From contig NZ_CP107009.1 of NCBI RefSeq assembly GCF_025725665.1, forward strand, positions 2,542,001 to 2,606,000: a DNA stretch of 64,000 bases, in the 5' to 3' direction. The translations under genes were made by a program, and so were the position numbers. The stretch's first letter is position 1, and every line of letters begins with the position of its first letter. Shown piece after piece: positions 1-7,897 of this stretch. The notes beneath the pieces are model-generated. The model was not told where the DNA came from and did no database searches. It saw only the letters and a list, made by a program, of their open reading frames with translations. Source of the DNA: Halomonas sp. LR3S48 (lineage in GTDB: Bacteria; Pseudomonadota; Gammaproteobacteria; Pseudomonadales; Halomonadaceae).

Positions 1-223
1 GACGGGCTCCCTCCGGCGGTGTCTCACGGGGCGACTCCAGCGTTGGCGCTGCATCCAGCCGGGCCAGATAGTCGCGCTTGTCGTCGGCCCGTTCCCACTG
101 CCATAGTCCAAGGAACAACCCCAACACCGTCAGCAGCGACCAGAGCAGGTACCATATACTCAACCGCCAGCCGAGCAGACGCCTGTCACGCCTCGCCCCC
201 TGACCCCCAACGGAGTAACCCAT
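1..223 (-). CDS. SURF1 family cytochrome oxidase assembly protein (N-terminal part, cut by window edge)
   Basis: Only the first 74 codons are inside the window. The reading frame opens at the ATG complementary to 221-223 and stays open to base 1. The product has a basic start, one hydrophobic segment at about residues 23-42, then GLWQWERADDKRDY, which matches the conserved N-terminal SURF1 signature (G-x-W-Q-x-x-R, then K) just after the first membrane helix. SURF1 proteins assist heme a insertion into cytochrome c oxidase subunit I, and the gene sits beside the cox operon, as expected. Its start codon overlaps the start codon of the oppositely oriented DUF2909 gene within the four bases CATG, so its own ribosome binding site would lie inside that gene and is weak. 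A later start cannot be excluded. Confidence 0.8.
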   Translation of the reverse strand, partial: MGYSVGGQGARRDRRLLGWRLSIWYLLWSLLTVLGLFLGLWQWERADDKRDYLARLDAAPTLESPRETPPEGAR

Positions 224-419
224 GTTTCTCAAGACCTTGATAGCCGTCGTGTTCCTGGCCATGTTGGCCAGCCTGGCAGCTGGCGTCGGCTTCCTGTTGC
301 GCGACGACAGCCAATCACGTCGGCTGCTGGTGTCGCTGAAAATCCGCGTCACGCTCGCCGCACTGCTTCTCGCCCTGTTGTTCTACGGCTTCTTCTTCGG
401 CAGCCTGGGTGAAGCATGA
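222..419 (+). CDS. DUF2909 family twin-transmembrane protein
   Basis: The product is 65 residues with two hydrophobic segments (about 5-25 and 42-62) separated by a short basic loop, RDDSQSRRLLVSLKIR. Small two-helix proteins of this kind (DUF2909) are commonly encoded next to cytochrome c oxidase and SURF1 genes in Pseudomonas and Halomonas relatives. A role in oxidase assembly is inferred from context only. GGAG at 212-215 gives a good ribosome binding site. It is divergent from the SURF1 gene, with overlapping start codons, and convergent with coxC. Confidence 0.75.
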   Translation: MFLKTLIAVVFLAMLASLAAGVGFLLRDDSQSRRLLVSLKIRVTLAALLLALLFYGFFFGSLGEA

Positions 420-433
420 CCCCAGGCCACCAC

Positions 434-468
434 GGCTAGCGCCTGCCGGACACGGCATGGCGCCAGCC
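434..468. terminator. Hairpin between convergent DUF2909 and coxC genes
   Basis: An imperfect inverted repeat pairs GGCT, GCGCC and TGCCG on the left with CGGCA, GGCGC and AGCC on the right around a GACA loop, with one mismatch and one bulge. It lies exactly between two convergent stop codons, so it probably terminates both transcripts. There is no clear T-run. Confidence 0.45.
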
Positions 469-469
469 A

Positions 470-1327
470 TCAGAATACGTAAACGGTGATGAACAGACCC
501 ACCCAGACCACGTCGACGAAATGCCAGTACCAGCTGGCCGCCTCGAAGCCGAAATGCTCTTCAGGGGTAAAATGCCGGCGCACGATCCGCGCCAGCATCA
601 CGATCAGAATGATCGTGCCGACGATCACGTGAAGCCCGTGGAAGCCGGTCAGGATGAAGAAAGTCGCGCCGTAGATACCGGCTTCCAGCGTAATGCCGTA
701 GTGGGTATAGGCTTCGTAATACTCCACACCCTGTATGACGATGAAGCACAGACCCAGCAGCACGGTGCCGGCGAGCCAGTTACGGCAGACCTGGCGATGC
801 CCCTCCTTGAGCGCCTCGTGGGCAACGGTCAAGGTGATGCTGGAGGAGATCAGGATCAACGTGTTGACCAGCGGAAGCTGCCAGGGGCTGAACACCTGAG
901 CCGGGCCGGTAATGGAGGCGTCAGGCGGACTGAGCAGGGGCCAGTGAGCGGTGAACTCGGGCCAAAGCAGCGCCGTGGCACCCTTGGTCCCCTCGCCACC
1001 CAACCAGGGAATGGCAAAGAAGCGAATGTAGAACAAGGCTCCGAAGAAGGCGGCGAAGAACATCACTTCGGAGAAGATGAACCAGCCCATTCCCCAACGG
1101 AAGGAGCGGTCCATCTGGGTGTCGTAGAGGCCTCTCCGCGACTCGGCGATAACGTCGCGGAACCACAGGGCCATTACCGCCAGGACCCCCGCCAGGCCAA
1201 GCAGCATGACGATGCTGCCGCGGTCATGAACCAGCATCATGCCGGCGCCGATCATCATCACCCCAAGGGCCAGAGAGCCTAGCGCGGGCCACTTGCTGGT
1301 TGCCGGGACATAGTAACTGCCACTCAT
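470..1327 (-). CDS. coxC: Cytochrome c oxidase subunit III
   Basis: This is a 285-residue membrane protein with about seven hydrophobic segments. It belongs to the heme-copper oxidase subunit III family: GMGWFIFSEVMFFAAFFGALFY carries the conserved acidic residue in a membrane helix, and the C-terminus, WYWHFVDVVWVGLFITVYVF, is the classic subunit III ending. It forms part of the aa3-type terminal oxidase in the inner membrane and stabilises subunit I without carrying redox centres. Its ATG overlaps the ctaG stop by 4 bases (ATGA), so translation is probably coupled. It is the last gene of the coxB-coxA-ctaG-coxC operon. The annotation is secure. Confidence 0.97.
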   Translation of the reverse strand: MSGSYYVPATSKWPALGSLALGVMMIGAGMMLVHDRGSIVMLLGLAGVLAVMALWFRDVIAESRRGLYDTQMDRSFRWGMGWFIFSEVMFFAAFFGALFYIRFFAIPWLGGEGTKGATALLWPEFTAHWPLLSPPDASITGPAQVFSPWQLPLVNTLILISSSITLTVAHEALKEGHRQVCRNWLAGTVLLGLCFIVIQGVEYYEAYTHYGITLEAGIYGATFFILTGFHGLHVIVGTIILIVMLARIVRRHFTPEEHFGFEAASWYWHFVDVVWVGLFITVYVF

Positions 1328-1917
1328 GCCTCTTCTCCTTGTATGGTCTGGACAGCCGCCTGAAGCGGTTCATTCTTGCCCTCGATCGGATAGAGGGTAT
1401 AGACCAGGGTGACGGTACCGACCTCGGGGGGCAGGTCGCGGTCCAGCTGGAATACCAACGGTAGCTCCAGCCGCTCCCCCGCCTGCAACTGCTGTTCCTC
1501 GAAACAGAAACAGCTTGCCTTGCGCACGTGGCGCGTGGCCTTGGAAGGCGAGACGCTGGGAACCGCACGCCCCCAGCTCACCGCATCGCTCTGATTGACG
1601 AAAGTGAAGTTCACCTCCGAGGTCTGCCCCGGGTGCAGGCGAACCTGGCGGGTCTCCACCTCCATTCGCCATGGCAGCCCCGACCCACTGCGCGTGATGA
1701 ACTGCACGGTGACCGTGCGAGATTCATCGACGTTCTCGTGAACGAGCGCCTGCGCCGTGGTGTCGACCTTGCCGTTGAGGCCCGTCACCTTGCAGAAGAC
1801 GTCATACAATGGCACCAGGGCGAAAGCGAAGGCGAACATGCCGGCCAGCGCCGCCACGCTACGCCAGACCGTACGCTTGACCCCTGCCTGACGCTCATCC
1901 GACTCGTTACGCATCAT
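1324..1917 (-). CDS. ctaG: Cytochrome c oxidase assembly protein CtaG/Cox11
   Basis: The product is 197 residues, the usual Cox11/CtaG length. It has one N-terminal membrane helix (about 17-36) followed by VPLYDVFCKVTGLNGK, the conserved segment with the first copper-binding Cys (about 42). A periplasmic beta-sandwich domain carries the copper motif CFCFEEQ at about 136-142. Cox11 delivers copper to the CuB site of subunit I. The gene lies between coxA and coxC, as in many proteobacteria, and overlaps coxC by 4 bases. Confidence 0.96.
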   Translation of the reverse strand: MMRNESDERQAGVKRTVWRSVAALAGMFAFAFALVPLYDVFCKVTGLNGKVDTTAQALVHENVDESRTVTVQFITRSGSGLPWRMEVETRQVRLHPGQTSEVNFTFVNQSDAVSWGRAVPSVSPSKATRHVRKASCFCFEEQQLQAGERLELPLVFQLDRDLPPEVGTVTLVYTLYPIEGKNEPLQAAVQTIQGEEA

Positions 1918-1971
1918 GCGTTACTCCTGCTCTCGTCTCCGACCATGGCGCACTCGACCGGAAACCCACGC

Positions 1972-3609
1972 TCAATGCGCCGGACGATGGAACGTCGGCG
2001 GTGTCTCGAAGGTGTGCAGCGGGGCCGGGCTCGGCACGCTCCACTCGAGATCGTCCGTGTGCTCGCCCCAGGCCTTCGCCGGTGCCTTCTGGCCACCCCG
2101 CACGCAGAGCACGATCACTGCAATGAACAGCAGCTGGGAAAAGCCGAAGACGAACGACCCAATCGAGGAAGCCACGTTGAAGTCAGCGAACTGCAGCGCG
2201 TAGTCGGGTATCCGCCGCGGCATGCCGGCCAGCCCCGAGAAATGCATGGGGAAGAAGGTCAGGTTGACGCCGATCACCGAGAGCCAGAAGTGCCACTGGG
2301 AAAGGCGCAGGTTGGGATAGTGTCCGGTCCACTTGGGCAACCAGTAGTAGGCCCCCGCCAGGATGGCGAAGAGAGCCCCCGGCACCAGCACGTAGTGGAA
2401 GTGCGCCACCACGAAATAAGTGTCGTGGTACTGGAAGTCGGCCGGTGCGATGGCCAGCATCAAGCCTGAGAAGCCACCGATGGTGAACTGCACCACGAAG
2501 GCCAGAGCGAACAGCATCGGCGGCTCGAAGCTGATCGAACCGCGGAACATGGTCGCCACCCAGTTGAAGACCTTCACCCCGGTGGGCACGGCGATGAGCA
2601 TGGTGGCGTACATGAAGAACAGCTGACCGACCAGCGGCATCCCCACGGCGAACATGTGGTGTCCCCACACCACGAACGAGAGAATCGCGATTGCGGCGGT
2701 GGCGTACACCATGGAGGCATAGCCGAACAGGCGTTTGCGGGCGAAGGTCGGAATGATCGCCGAAACGATACCGAACGCCGGCAGGATCATGATGTAGACC
2801 TCGGGGTGCCCAAAGAACCAGAACAAATGCTGGAACAGTACCGGGTCACCGCCACCCGCGGCATTGAAGAAATTGGTGCCGAAATTGATGTCCATCAGCA
2901 TCATCGTGACCACCCCCGCGAGCACCGGCATCACCGCGATCAGCAGGAAGGAAGTGATCAGCCAGGTCCAGACGAACAACGGCATGTCCATCAAGCGCAT
3001 GCCCGGCGCACGCATGTTGAGAATGGTGGCGATGATATTGATCGCACCCAGGATCGAGCTGATGCCGGCAATATGCAGCGACAGAATGAAGAAAGTCGTC
3101 GACGGCGGCGAGTAGACGGTCGACAACGGCGCATAGAAGGTCCAGCCGAAGTTGGGCCCACCACCGGGCATCAGCAGCGTGGAAAGCAGCAGGCCGAAGG
3201 CCACCGGCAGCAACCAGAAGCTGAAGTTATTGAGGCGTGGCAAGGCCATGTCGGGGGCGCCGATCTGCAGCGGGATCATCCAGTTGGCCAAGCCGGTGAA
3301 CGCCGGCATGATCGCCCCGAACACCATGATCAGGCCATGCATGGTGGTCATCTGGTTGAAGAACTCGGGCCTGACGAACTGCAAGCCAGGCTGGAAGAGT
3401 TCGAGCCGAACCACCAGGGCAAAGATGCCACCGATGAAGAACATCGTAAGCGAGAAGATCAGGTAAAGGGTCCCGATCTCCTTGTGATTGGTGGTCAGCA
3501 GCCAGCGCAGAATGCCCTTCGGTGGGGTGTCATGAGCATGTCCATGTCCGGCTTCCGCGGCGGTGCTGCTCTGCTCGAGAATCGGTTGAGGAGGTACCTT
3601 TGGGGCCAT
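1972..3609 (-). CDS. coxA: Cytochrome c oxidase subunit I (aa3-type)
   Basis: The product is 545 residues with 12 membrane segments and all hallmark motifs of heme-copper oxidase subunit I. TMHGLIMVFG carries a low-spin heme a ligand. FFGHPEVYIMILP carries the CuB His and the cross-linked Tyr. WGHHMFAVG carries the CuB His pair. HDTYFVVAHFHYVL carries the heme a3 and heme a ligands. GHPEVY places it with the proton-pumping type A oxidases. It reduces oxygen at the heme a3-CuB centre in the inner membrane. It follows coxB after a 75-base gap that holds a strong hairpin. Confidence 0.98.
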   Translation of the reverse strand: MAPKVPPQPILEQSSTAAEAGHGHAHDTPPKGILRWLLTTNHKEIGTLYLIFSLTMFFIGGIFALVVRLELFQPGLQFVRPEFFNQMTTMHGLIMVFGAIMPAFTGLANWMIPLQIGAPDMALPRLNNFSFWLLPVAFGLLLSTLLMPGGGPNFGWTFYAPLSTVYSPPSTTFFILSLHIAGISSILGAINIIATILNMRAPGMRLMDMPLFVWTWLITSFLLIAVMPVLAGVVTMMLMDINFGTNFFNAAGGGDPVLFQHLFWFFGHPEVYIMILPAFGIVSAIIPTFARKRLFGYASMVYATAAIAILSFVVWGHHMFAVGMPLVGQLFFMYATMLIAVPTGVKVFNWVATMFRGSISFEPPMLFALAFVVQFTIGGFSGLMLAIAPADFQYHDTYFVVAHFHYVLVPGALFAILAGAYYWLPKWTGHYPNLRLSQWHFWLSVIGVNLTFFPMHFSGLAGMPRRIPDYALQFADFNVASSIGSFVFGFSQLLFIAVIVLCVRGGQKAPAKAWGEHTDDLEWSVPSPAPLHTFETPPTFHRPAH

Positions 3610-3655
3610 CGGAAAACTCCATAAACAATGTCTTGTTATCGCGCGTCACGTCAGG

Positions 3656-3680
3656 GGGCACGGCCCTCGGGGCCGTGCCC
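3656..3680 (-). promoter_or_regulatory. Intercistronic hairpin between coxB and coxA
   Basis: A perfect 10-base-pair GC stem (GGGCACGGCC pairing with GGCCGTGCCC) closes a 5-base loop. No T-run follows on the minus strand, so it is more likely an mRNA-stabilising or partially attenuating element than a full terminator. Confidence 0.5.
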
Positions 3681-3684
3681 GCGA

Positions 3685-4803
3685 TCACTCTTCCAGCCGC
3701 TCGGCTATTTCGGAAGGCTGGATCACGTCGCCGGTCTCGTTGCCCCAGGCGTTACGCGTATAGGTGATGACCGAAGCCAGCTCGACGGGGTTGAGCGTGC
3801 TGCGGAACGCCGGCATGGCACTGCCTGAAACCCCGTTGATGACGGTCTCGATGTGCCAATCGGCATCCTCGATCAACTGCTGGTTGCCGGCCAGAGCCGG
3901 GAAGGCGGGCGGCGAGCCCTGGCCCTCGGGCTGGTGACAGGAAGCGCAGATGCTGCCGAAGACGCCTTCGCCACGCTCCATCAGCTCATCCATTTCCCAT
4001 TCGCGATCGATGCCCATGGCCTCCTCGGCGGCCGCCTCCTTGCGCTCGGCAAGCCAGGTATCGAACTCCTCCTCCTCCACGGCGCGCACGACGATGGGCA
4101 TGAAGCCGTGATCGACGCCACACAGCTCGGCACACTGCCCGCGGTAGATTCCAGGCTCGTTGATCTGCACCCAGTTCTCGGTCACGAAACCCGGCACCGT
4201 ATCCTGCTTGACGGCCAGTTGCGGTACCCACCAGGCGTGAATCACATCATCGGAGGTGAAGAGGAAACGAACCTTGCGATTGACCGGGAGTACGAGCGGC
4301 TCGTCGACTTCGAGCAGATAGTGTTCGCCCCGCTCTTCATCCCCATTGATCTGTGCCCTGGGCGTGGCCAGATTCGAATTGAAGGAAACATCCTCGCCGA
4401 GATACTCGTAGCGCCAGCGCCACTGCTGCCCCGTGACCATGACATCGAGTTCGGCATCGGAAGGGTCGTAGATTTTCTGCAGCGTCGCCGTGGCCGGCAC
4501 CGCCATGCCGATCAGGATCAGCAAGGGAATCACCGTCCAGATGATCTCGACGGTGGTGTTCTCGTGGAAGTTGGCAGACTTGGCGCCCTTCGAATGGCGA
4601 TAGCGGAACAGGGAATAGAACATCGCCCCGAACACGACCACCCCGATGACCACACAGATCCAGAAGATGATCATGTGCAGGCTGTAGATTTCGCCACTGA
4701 GGGTCGAAACCCCAACGGGCATGTTCCAGCCGTTAGCCAGAGCCACCTGGCTCGAGCCAGCAAGAATCAAGACCCCTGCCAGCCATACGAGCAGAGTCCG
4801 CAT
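3685..4803 (-). CDS. coxB: Cytochrome c oxidase subunit II with C-terminal cytochrome c domain
   Basis: I use the ATG at 4803, preceded by GGGAGGCG, giving 372 residues; the open frame continues upstream without another good start. There is a signal peptide ending near ALA-NG (about residue 24) and two membrane helices (about 41-65 and 87-108). The CuA domain has H189, C224, C228, H232 and M235 around GQCAELCGVDHGFM. A fused cytochrome c domain has CASCH at 286-290 and a candidate distal Met at about 330. Subunit II accepts electrons from cytochrome c and passes them to subunit I. The fused heme c domain marks a caa3-like architecture. First gene of the operon. Confidence 0.96.
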   Translation of the reverse strand: MRTLLVWLAGVLILAGSSQVALANGWNMPVGVSTLSGEIYSLHMIIFWICVVIGVVVFGAMFYSLFRYRHSKGAKSANFHENTTVEIIWTVIPLLILIGMAVPATATLQKIYDPSDAELDVMVTGQQWRWRYEYLGEDVSFNSNLATPRAQINGDEERGEHYLLEVDEPLVLPVNRKVRFLFTSDDVIHAWWVPQLAVKQDTVPGFVTENWVQINEPGIYRGQCAELCGVDHGFMPIVVRAVEEEEFDTWLAERKEAAAEEAMGIDREWEMDELMERGEGVFGSICASCHQPEGQGSPPAFPALAGNQQLIEDADWHIETVINGVSGSAMPAFRSTLNPVELASVITYTRNAWGNETGDVIQPSEIAERLEE

Positions 4804-4982
4804 CGACGCCTCCCGAAATTTGTAGTTGTAGATAACGGCAGCCCCGAGTGTCAGGGGTCGGGGGTCCTCATCCATGGAGAACATTAGCCGCTTCTTCATC
4901 GAGTATAGAGATCTCATCTTGAAAGTCACTGCCTTCGCCTACGCCTTCTGGCTAACGCGCCAATCAACGCAACGTGGCTCTT

Positions 4983-5156
4983 TCAGCCTGCCGCAAGAAC
5001 CGCCACCAGCGCAATCAGCCCCACCAGCACCGCGCCCAGCACGATGCCCGTGACGATGAAGGCGATCGGATTGCCTTTCTCGAAGTCCTTGAGTCGCTGC
5101 TGTTCCCGCTGCACGCCGAGGAAGGCGGCAAGCACGGACTTGATGACTTCCCACAT
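4983..5156 (-). CDS. DUF2970 family small membrane protein
   Basis: The ATG at 5156 gives 57 residues; an open frame extends upstream, but this start matches the family. The N-terminal part MWEVIKSVLAAFLGVQREQQ with DFEKGNPIAFIVTGI is typical of DUF2970, followed by one C-terminal membrane helix. GAGAGGGAA lies upstream. The function is unknown. It lies just upstream of coxB on the same strand, so an oxidase-related role is possible but unproven. Confidence 0.75.
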   Translation of the reverse strand: MWEVIKSVLAAFLGVQREQQRLKDFEKGNPIAFIVTGIVLGAVLVGLIALVAVLAAG

Positions 5157-5407
5157 GCAAGGGTTCCCTCTCAAAGCCAAGGGCCACATACCAAAGGCTG
5201 ACCCAACCATTCACCACAGTCAGCTCACCCCAGCCAGCCCACACAAGGGAAGCATGCCATGAACCGGGCGTAAAGAAACATGCCAGGAAAACGCAAAATA
5301 TTCATAACGCAGCGCAGCAAAAAACCTGGGACCACACCATGGCTGGGCTACACTCAAGAGGATAATTAGCCTTCACCTACGACACCCTTCCACCAAAGGA
5401 GTCAGAC

Positions 5408-5764
5408 ATGGCCAGCGCCAGCACCACCCCGAACCCGAACCCGGCTATCGGCCTCTCACAGCCGCTCATGGAGTGGTGGGCGCAACAATGGGTCCAGGGC
5501 ATTACGCCGATGACACGCCTGCAGCTTGCCTGGATGGAGAGCCTGACCGACATGATGCAGCAGGAGGCGCGCTTCTTCGCCGCCCTCTCCGCCGCCGGGG
5601 AGCAACTCGGCAAGTGCTACGAGACCCACGGAACCGATCCGGAGAAAATGAAGGAGTGCTACGAGGAAATCGCCCGCGAGGTCGCCGACCAACACATGCA
5701 GCGACTCAAGCAGGTAGCCACCCTGCCCCATGAATTCAGGCGGCGCATCTGGGAAGAGCTCTGA
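5408..5764 (+). CDS. Hypothetical alpha-helical protein
   Basis: The product is 118 residues with a good AGGAG ribosome binding site. It begins with a low-complexity Ala/Ser/Thr/Pro segment, then WWAQQW and a long predicted helical body with two Cys (about 74 and 87), ending in HEFRRRIWEEL. It has no signal peptide or membrane helix. The size and helical pattern recall phasin-like or small scaffold proteins, but there is no diagnostic motif and I do not assign a function. A bidirectional hairpin terminator lies downstream, then tRNA-Pro. Confidence 0.65.
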   Translation: MASASTTPNPNPAIGLSQPLMEWWAQQWVQGITPMTRLQLAWMESLTDMMQQEARFFAALSAAGEQLGKCYETHGTDPEKMKECYEEIAREVADQHMQRLKQVATLPHEFRRRIWEEL

Positions 5765-5808
5765 ACGAGCCAGTGGGAGGAGCAGAGCAAACGTACGGCC
5801 GCCAAAAC

Positions 5809-5850
5809 GAAAAACCGCCACCCGGGAGAACCCGTCAGTGGCGGTTTTTC
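5809..5850. terminator. Bidirectional intrinsic terminator
   Basis: A perfect 13-base-pair stem (GAAAAACCGCCAC pairing with GTGGCGGTTTTTC) surrounds a 16-base loop. It has a T-run on the plus side and an A-run (T on the minus strand) on the other. It can end both the 5408-5764 gene and the tRNA-Pro transcript. Confidence 0.85.
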
Positions 5851-5860
5851 ATGAATCTAA

Positions 5861-5937
5861 TGGTCGGAGCGACAGGATTCGAACCTGCGACCTCTGCAAC
5901 CCCATTGCAGCGCGCTACCAAGCTGCGCCACGCTCCG
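5861..5937 (-). tRNA. tRNA-Pro (anticodon GGG)
   Basis: The complementary strand folds into a full 77-nucleotide cloverleaf. The 7-base-pair acceptor stem CGGAGCG/CGCTCCG is followed by an encoded ACCA end. The T arm contains GGTTCGAATCC. The anticodon stem CTGCA/TGCAG encloses loop ATGGGGT, so the anticodon is GGG, reading CCC proline codons. Confidence 0.97.
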
Positions 5938-6216
5938 ACTGTTCTTCACACCGGGCATATGCCGAAACCCCGTGATTCGGGTCTGACCGACCTTGCCGGC
6001 GCCCCGAGAACGAGGCGTATACTAGCGCGTTAGCGCGCAAATGGAAAGCCTCTTTTGTACTTTCCTTTCAGTTGGTTGCCTTTGTGCGGCAGGTGGGATC
6101 CAGCTCCATCACGCTTGCCGATGCATCGATCCATTGCTGTGAATTCTCCTGCCAGAGGCAATAGGCGCTATCTTCACCCTGCACGCACAACCGCCACCAC
6201 AGGAAGGAGGAGTCGC

Positions 6217-6969
6217 ATGTCTCGCTTTCGTCTGGACGGACGAGTCGCCATGGTAACCGGCTGCAACAAGGGGCTCGGGCAAGGTATCGCCGTGGCCCTG
6301 GCCGAAGCGGGTGCCGAAGTCGTCGGGGTCAATCGCCGCGACGCCGACGACACTCGTGAGCGCATCGAGTCGCTCGGCCGGCGCTACGTCAACCTCGAAG
6401 CCCGACTGGGCCAAGACCGGGAGGAGGAGATCCTCGCCCGGGCCGTCGATGAGCTGGGGCGCATCGACATCCTCGTCAACAATGCGGGCACGATCCGGCG
6501 CGCCCCGGCACTGGAGTTCACCGAGGAGGATTGGGACGAGGTGATGGACGTCAACCTCAAGGCCGCCTTCTTCCTCAGCCAGCACGTGGCACGTCATCTG
6601 GTGAATCGCCAGGCGCCGGGGCGGATCGTCAACATCGCCTCGGTGTTATCATTCCAGGGCGGCATCCGAGTGCCCTCCTACACCGCCAGCAAGAGCGGCA
6701 TCCTCGGGCTGACACGCCTGATGGCCAACGAATGGGCCGCTCATGGGATCACGGTCAACGCCATCGCTCCCGGCTACATGGCCACGGACAACACCCAGGC
6801 GCTGCGCGAGGACGAGTTCCGCAACGCCGAAATCCTCGGCCGGATTCCTGCCGGGCGCTGGGGCACCCCCGAAGACCTCGCTGGTGCCGTGATTTTCCTC
6901 TGCTCCGATGCCGCCAGCTACGTCAACGGCCACGCCCTTGCGGTGGATGGCGGTTGGCTCGCCCGCTGA
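6217..6969 (+). CDS. SDR family oxidoreductase, KduD-like (2-dehydro-3-deoxy-D-gluconate 5-dehydrogenase type)
   Basis: I start at the ATG at 6217, after AGGAAGGAGG, giving 250 residues. Rossmann motif TGCNKGLGQGIA at about 13-24, NNAG at about 87-90, Ser in NIASVLSF and the catalytic YTASKSG place it in the classical SDR family. IAPGYMATDNTQALR is characteristic of KduD/2-deoxy-D-gluconate 3-dehydrogenase enzymes, which interconvert keto-deoxy sugar acids with NAD. It precedes a group of sugar-acid genes on the same strand but is separated by 147 bases holding a putative operator. The exact substrate is not decided by sequence. Confidence 0.82.
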   Translation: MSRFRLDGRVAMVTGCNKGLGQGIAVALAEAGAEVVGVNRRDADDTRERIESLGRRYVNLEARLGQDREEEILARAVDELGRIDILVNNAGTIRRAPALEFTEEDWDEVMDVNLKAAFFLSQHVARHLVNRQAPGRIVNIASVLSFQGGIRVPSYTASKSGILGLTRLMANEWAAHGITVNAIAPGYMATDNTQALREDEFRNAEILGRIPAGRWGTPEDLAGAVIFLCSDAASYVNGHALAVDGGWLAR

Positions 6970-7036
6970 ATCAGGCATGCCCGGGCGCCGAGTTGCATTT
7001 CCTCCGGACTGCGCCATACTCGGGACAAATGTCAGG

Positions 7037-7055
7037 CTAGTATCCTGTCATACCA
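7037..7055. promoter_or_regulatory. Putative operator A upstream of the SDR-hydrolase-dehydratase operon
   Basis: The imperfect dyad has the core TGTCATACCA at 7046-7055 with an opposing AGTAT half at 7040-7044. The same core occurs upstream of the TRAP binding protein gene and in the fuconate dehydratase promoter region, and nowhere else that I noticed. It is a likely binding site for the FadR-type regulator of this cluster (inference). Confidence 0.5.
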
Positions 7056-7116
7056 CCCGTTTTGACACAGGCTCCGCCGCGGATAACCACAACGAGAACC
7101 GCAACGAGGAACTGCT

Positions 7117-7866
7117 ATGCGACTGCGCGACAAGACAGCGCTGATCACGGCCGCGGGGCAAGGAATCGGGCGTGCGACCGCCCTGAGCTTCGCCGCCGAG
7201 GGGGCTCGGGTCATCGCCACCGATATCGATAGGGAGAAACTCGGCGACCTGGCGACCATCGATGGCATCGAGATACGCCGGCTGGACGTACTCGATTCAG
7301 CGGCCATCGACCTCCTCGCCAGCGAGCTGCCTCCCGTTAACGTGTTGTTCAACTGCGCCGGTTTCGTCGCCAGCGGCTCGCTGCTGACCGGTAGCGATGA
7401 CGACTGGGAACTTTCCCTGGCCCTCAACGTCACCGCCATGATGCGCCTGACACGAGCCCTGCTGCCGGCCATGATCGCGCATGGCGGTGGCAGTATCATC
7501 AACATGGCGTCGGTGGCCTCCAGCCTCAAGGGCGTGCCCAACCGCTGCGCCTATGGGACCACCAAGGCCGCCGTGCTCGGCCTGACCAAGTCGATCGCCG
7601 CCGATTACATCGACCGGGGCATCCGCTGCAACGCCATTTGCCCCGGCACCGTGGACTCCCCTTCGCTGCGCCAACGCATTCACGAACAGGCTCGCCAGCA
7701 AGGGCGTCCCGAGGCCGAAGTGCATGCGGAATTCCTTGCCCGCCAGCCGCTGGCCCGGTTCGGCACGGCGGAGGAGATTGCCGCCCTGGCCACTTATCTC
7801 GCCGCGGACGAATCCGCCTATACCACCGGCACCGCCCAGGTCATAGACGGCGGCTGGCTGATCTGA
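7117..7866 (+). CDS. SDR dehydrogenase, probable 2-keto-3-deoxy-L-fuconate/rhamnonate dehydrogenase
   Basis: The product is 249 residues with TAAGQGIGRA (about 11-20), NCAG (about 85-88), NMASVASS and the catalytic YGTTKAAVLGL. The end TGTAQVIDGGWLI is typical of SDR enzymes. The sequence style (DIDREKL, IRRLDVLD, CNAICPGTVDSPSL) resembles the DHRS6/2-keto-3-deoxy-L-fuconate 4-dehydrogenase group. In the non-phosphorylating route such an enzyme oxidises 2-keto-3-deoxy-L-fuconate to the 2,4-diketo acid, which the fumarylacetoacetase-fold hydrolase encoded next (31 bases on) would cleave. First gene of a three-gene operon. Substrate assignment rests largely on context. Confidence 0.82.
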   Translation: MRLRDKTALITAAGQGIGRATALSFAAEGARVIATDIDREKLGDLATIDGIEIRRLDVLDSAAIDLLASELPPVNVLFNCAGFVASGSLLTGSDDDWELSLALNVTAMMRLTRALLPAMIAHGGGSIINMASVASSLKGVPNRCAYGTTKAAVLGLTKSIAADYIDRGIRCNAICPGTVDSPSLRQRIHEQARQQGRPEAEVHAEFLARQPLARFGTAEEIAALATYLAADESAYTTGTAQVIDGGWLI

Positions 7867-7897
7867 ACCCGAGCAGAACTTGTAGAGAGGAGACGAC

